Below, one piece after another: positions 61,897 to 64,000 of a DNA stretch of 64,000 nt (the first letter of the stretch is position 1; every line of letters starts with the position of its first letter). The DNA is from Phoronis australis (Eukaryota > Phoronida > Phoronidae). A program made the position numbers and the translations under genes. The DNA is taken from NCBI GenBank assembly GCA_002633005.1, contig NMRA01000004.1:1774891-1838890 (forward strand), read 5' to 3'. Under the pieces are notes generated by a model. It worked only from the letters and a program-made list of their open reading frames with translations. It made no database searches and was not told the origin of the DNA.

Positions 61897-63272
61897 AGGC
61901 GAAGGCAACCTTTTTTCATGTCATTTTTAGCAAAAATAAGGTTCGTTGGTTATCCCAGACATATTTTACACTTAATTGAAATTTTTCTTAATTTAATTAA
62001 TTTTTGGGAGGCAAGAATTTCGCGCCATTTTGGCTCAGCGTTGAGTTTAGTGTGAGGATCTGTACTACTTTTGTTTTCGGGCTGTTTTTCTAAAATTGTC
62101 TTTACCACTTCCCATCGACGAGTTTTGTACGACAAACTAGGTTGTTAGATAACCCAATTACGTTGGATTTAGGGATTCTTTAGAGTTTGTATTAATCTGA
62201 AAATGAGGAGTCGGCGACCTATATCACATTGACAGTAGTGACTTGAGTAACGGAGACATTGTTCATATAGCAGTGGTGACGAGGAATTTTTTCACGGACA
62301 GTAATTGGGTGGGTATACTTTTTATGTTTGAGCCTGAGTATGAGGCAGAGAATGCACAGGCACAACTGTCCCACTTGCCCCAGTGTTCCGCAACACACTC
62401 CCACTGGATGGTGACCTGAGCACCCAAAATGCTTACATCCCGCCGTGTGACTCCCTCGCCACACACCTGGCACTTTCTAAAAAGCTCCAATAATTTAGAA
62501 AAGTCCACAATAAACTTATCAAAGTTTGGCTCACCGATCTGTTCGTTGGACGACGAACTGTCCTCTTCACTGGGTGTCAAACTGGGCCTGTATTCACTCC
62601 CACAACTCAACATCGCTGCAGGGCTGCTCACAGGCTCTGTGTTAGAAACAACAGCACAGGGCGAATCACTGCTACTCCAAGAATTGCACGCTCTATACCT
62701 TCAGAGGCACGGGTGACAGTAGATGAAGTGCCTCCAGTCACTGTAGTGGCCATAGATCGCGAGGCTTCTCGCTTCAAAAGCGCACTTCTCGGTGGTGGCG
62801 ACGGAGCACTGCCGGGAATCAACAGCTACGGTATCGCACGCCTTTTCAGGCGTTGTTTCGCAGGGACCTTTATCAATTCAGAGAACATATCCCTCTCGTA
62901 ATATGACGGCAGAAAATTCTTACCACACACTCGGTAACCCTCTACTGCTTTGAACGTTGCGTTGACGGGTAACGCTGCGTTCTTCACACGAGCGAGCCAA
63001 GTTCGGCGAAGTGTGTTATCCTTTGGAAAGCAATGCAAAGCCTGGTATTACCAAAGCGCGTGAGACGATAATGAGTACATCCCGGTAAGCAGCAACAGTG
63101 TGGCATGTTGTCTGACTTTGTAAACAAAAGCAAACGACGACCGAACTTATCAAAACCGAAGTAAAACAATGACTGACTGGACAGCTCTCACAGTCAGACT
63201 ATATGAAAAGAAATTGGTGCGAAATTCTTGCCTCCCAAAACGTCAATTCCGGAGTAGAGGACGAGTAATTAA
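61897..63272 (-). mobile_element. THAP-domain transposon, second long copy, cut off by a satellite
   Basis: Starts AGGCGAAGGCAACC after TTAA (61893-61896). Its THAP frame is on the minus strand, so this is the element's 3' end. The other arm follows the 33301 copy up to about 63272 (GAGTAATTAA) and then changes abruptly into GC-rich satellite, losing roughly 115 terminal bases. The internal region is less damaged than in the 33-kb copy. Confidence 0.85.
62330..63106 (-). pseudogene. THAP zinc-finger protein of the transposon, frameshifted
   Basis: The start MPHCCCLPGCTHYRL (63106 downward) has the first THAP Cys pair; a frameshift follows within about 25 codons. The next open part gives FPKDNTLRRTWLARV, VCGKNFLPSYYERDM and KVPAKQRLKRRAIP, and a further frame gives LLELFRKCQVCGEGVTRRD with GAQVTIQWECVAEHWGKW. 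Compared with the 33-kb copy it keeps an extra Cys (CQVCGEG rather than CQVSGEG), which suggests the C-terminal module is a zinc-binding site. No DDE or RNase H-like catalytic region is present. Confidence 0.8.
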
Positions 63273-64000
63273 CTGCCTGCGCTGCCTTTGGCAGCTTGGC
63301 TGAGGCCCGCCTAAGTGCTACGCCGGAGCAGGCAGGCCTCAGCCAAGCTGCCGAAGGCAGCGCAGGTAGGCCTCAGCCAAGCTGCCGAAGGCAGCGCAGG
63401 CAGGCTACGGCGTAGCACTTAGGCGGGCCTCAGCCAAGATGGCGAGGGCAGCGCAGGCAGGCTCCGGCGTAGCACTGAGGCAGGCCTCAGCCAAGCTGCC
63501 GAGGGCAGCGCAGGCAGGCTCGGGCGTAGCACTTAGGCGGGCCTCAGCCAACAAGCTCCCGAGGGCAGCGCAGGCAGGCACCGGCGTAGCACTTAGGCGG
63601 GCCCTCAGCCAAAGCTGCCGAGGGCAGCGCAGGCAGGCTCCGCCGTAGCACTTAAGCGGGCCTCAAACAAGCTGCCGAGGGCAGCGTAGGCAGGCTCCGG
63701 CATAGCACTTAGGCGGGCCTCAGCCAAGCTGCCGAGGGCAGCGCAGGCAGGTTCCGGCGTAGCACATAGGCGGGCCTCAGCCAAGCTGCCGAGGGCAGCG
63801 CAGGCAGTATCCGGCGTAGCACTTAGGCGGGCCTCAGCCAAGCTGCCGAGGGCAGCGCAGGCAGGCTCCCGGCATAGCACTTAGGCGGGCCTCAGCCAAG
63901 CTGCCGAAGGCAGCGGAGGCAGGCTGCGGCGTAGCACTTAGGCGGGCCTCATTCAAGCTGCCGAGGGCAGCGCAGGCAGGCTCCGGCGTAGCACTTAGGC
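63273..64000 (+). repeat. GC-rich 57-bp satellite, running off the window
   Basis: About twelve units including GGGCCTCAGCCAAGCTGCC, GAGGGCAGCGCAGGCAGG and CGGCGTAGCACTTAGGCG, at 57-base spacing (60 once). Each unit holds a short hairpin (GCTGCCGAGGGCAGC). The first unit (63273-63327) is inverted relative to the rest. Because 57 is a multiple of three, long repetitive open frames appear on both strands; they are not evidence of a gene. Confidence 0.95.

Noticed and set aside
63439-63880. Alanine-rich repetitive ORFs on both strands
   Set aside because: They follow from a 57-bp (3 x 19) satellite unit being open in several frames, with no coding signature.
1-64000. CRISPR arrays, bacterial operons or phage features
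   Set aside because: The spaced repeats are minisatellites with no unique spacers, and the genes have spliceosomal introns, so this is eukaryotic DNA.

Overview
The window is animal nuclear DNA, AT-rich, with small exons, long introns and dense decayed transposons. Canonical GT-AG introns, a four-exon fatty-acid-binding-protein layout with the intron positions known from vertebrates, an LSM11 (U7 snRNP) gene and THAP, CR1/L2-like and L1-like element remnants point to a non-vertebrate metazoan, most likely a highly heterozygous marine invertebrate such as an amphioxus- or hemichordate-like deuterostome, or a lophotrochozoan. The species cannot be fixed from sequence alone.

Layout: (1) 154-8023, plus strand: C-terminal part of a gene encoding a multi-IQ-motif (calmodulin-binding) protein with a Ser/Arg-rich tail. 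(2) 10167-16230, minus strand: a seven-exon coiled-coil gene matching CCDC166 (DUF4515 family). (3) 16500-24450, plus strand: LSM11, divergent from the CCDC166-like gene with 269 bp between start codons. (4) 24451-31656: no gene; a decayed modular repeat array carrying CTCF-like motifs, then an L1-like LINE tail. (5) 31657-39083: fatty-acid-binding-protein (FABP) gene 1, whose introns host a MITE, an LTR-like segment with heat-shock elements, a THAP transposon nested in it, a fold-back element and a minisatellite. (6) 39084-52173: intergenic, with a minisatellite and an inverted copy of the modular repeat. (7) 52174-57440: FABP gene 2, a tandem paralogue, with a perfect 146-bp-arm palindrome in intron 1. 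(8) 57441-64000: repeat remnants, a second THAP element on the other strand and a GC-rich 57-bp satellite that runs off the window.

The most important reading caution concerns assembly. At three of the four N runs (4158; 17319-17850; 21878) the end of the left contig is repeated at the start of the right contig. The apparent duplications of an IQ exon and of the last LSM11 exon are therefore best read as two alleles of one locus laid end to end. This also exposes allelic differences: SNPs, a VNTR, a roughly 250-bp indel and a THAP-element insertion with its empty site.

The genes do not form an operon-like unit. The shared promoter of CCDC166-like/LSM11 and the tandem FABP pair are the two evident functional groupings.
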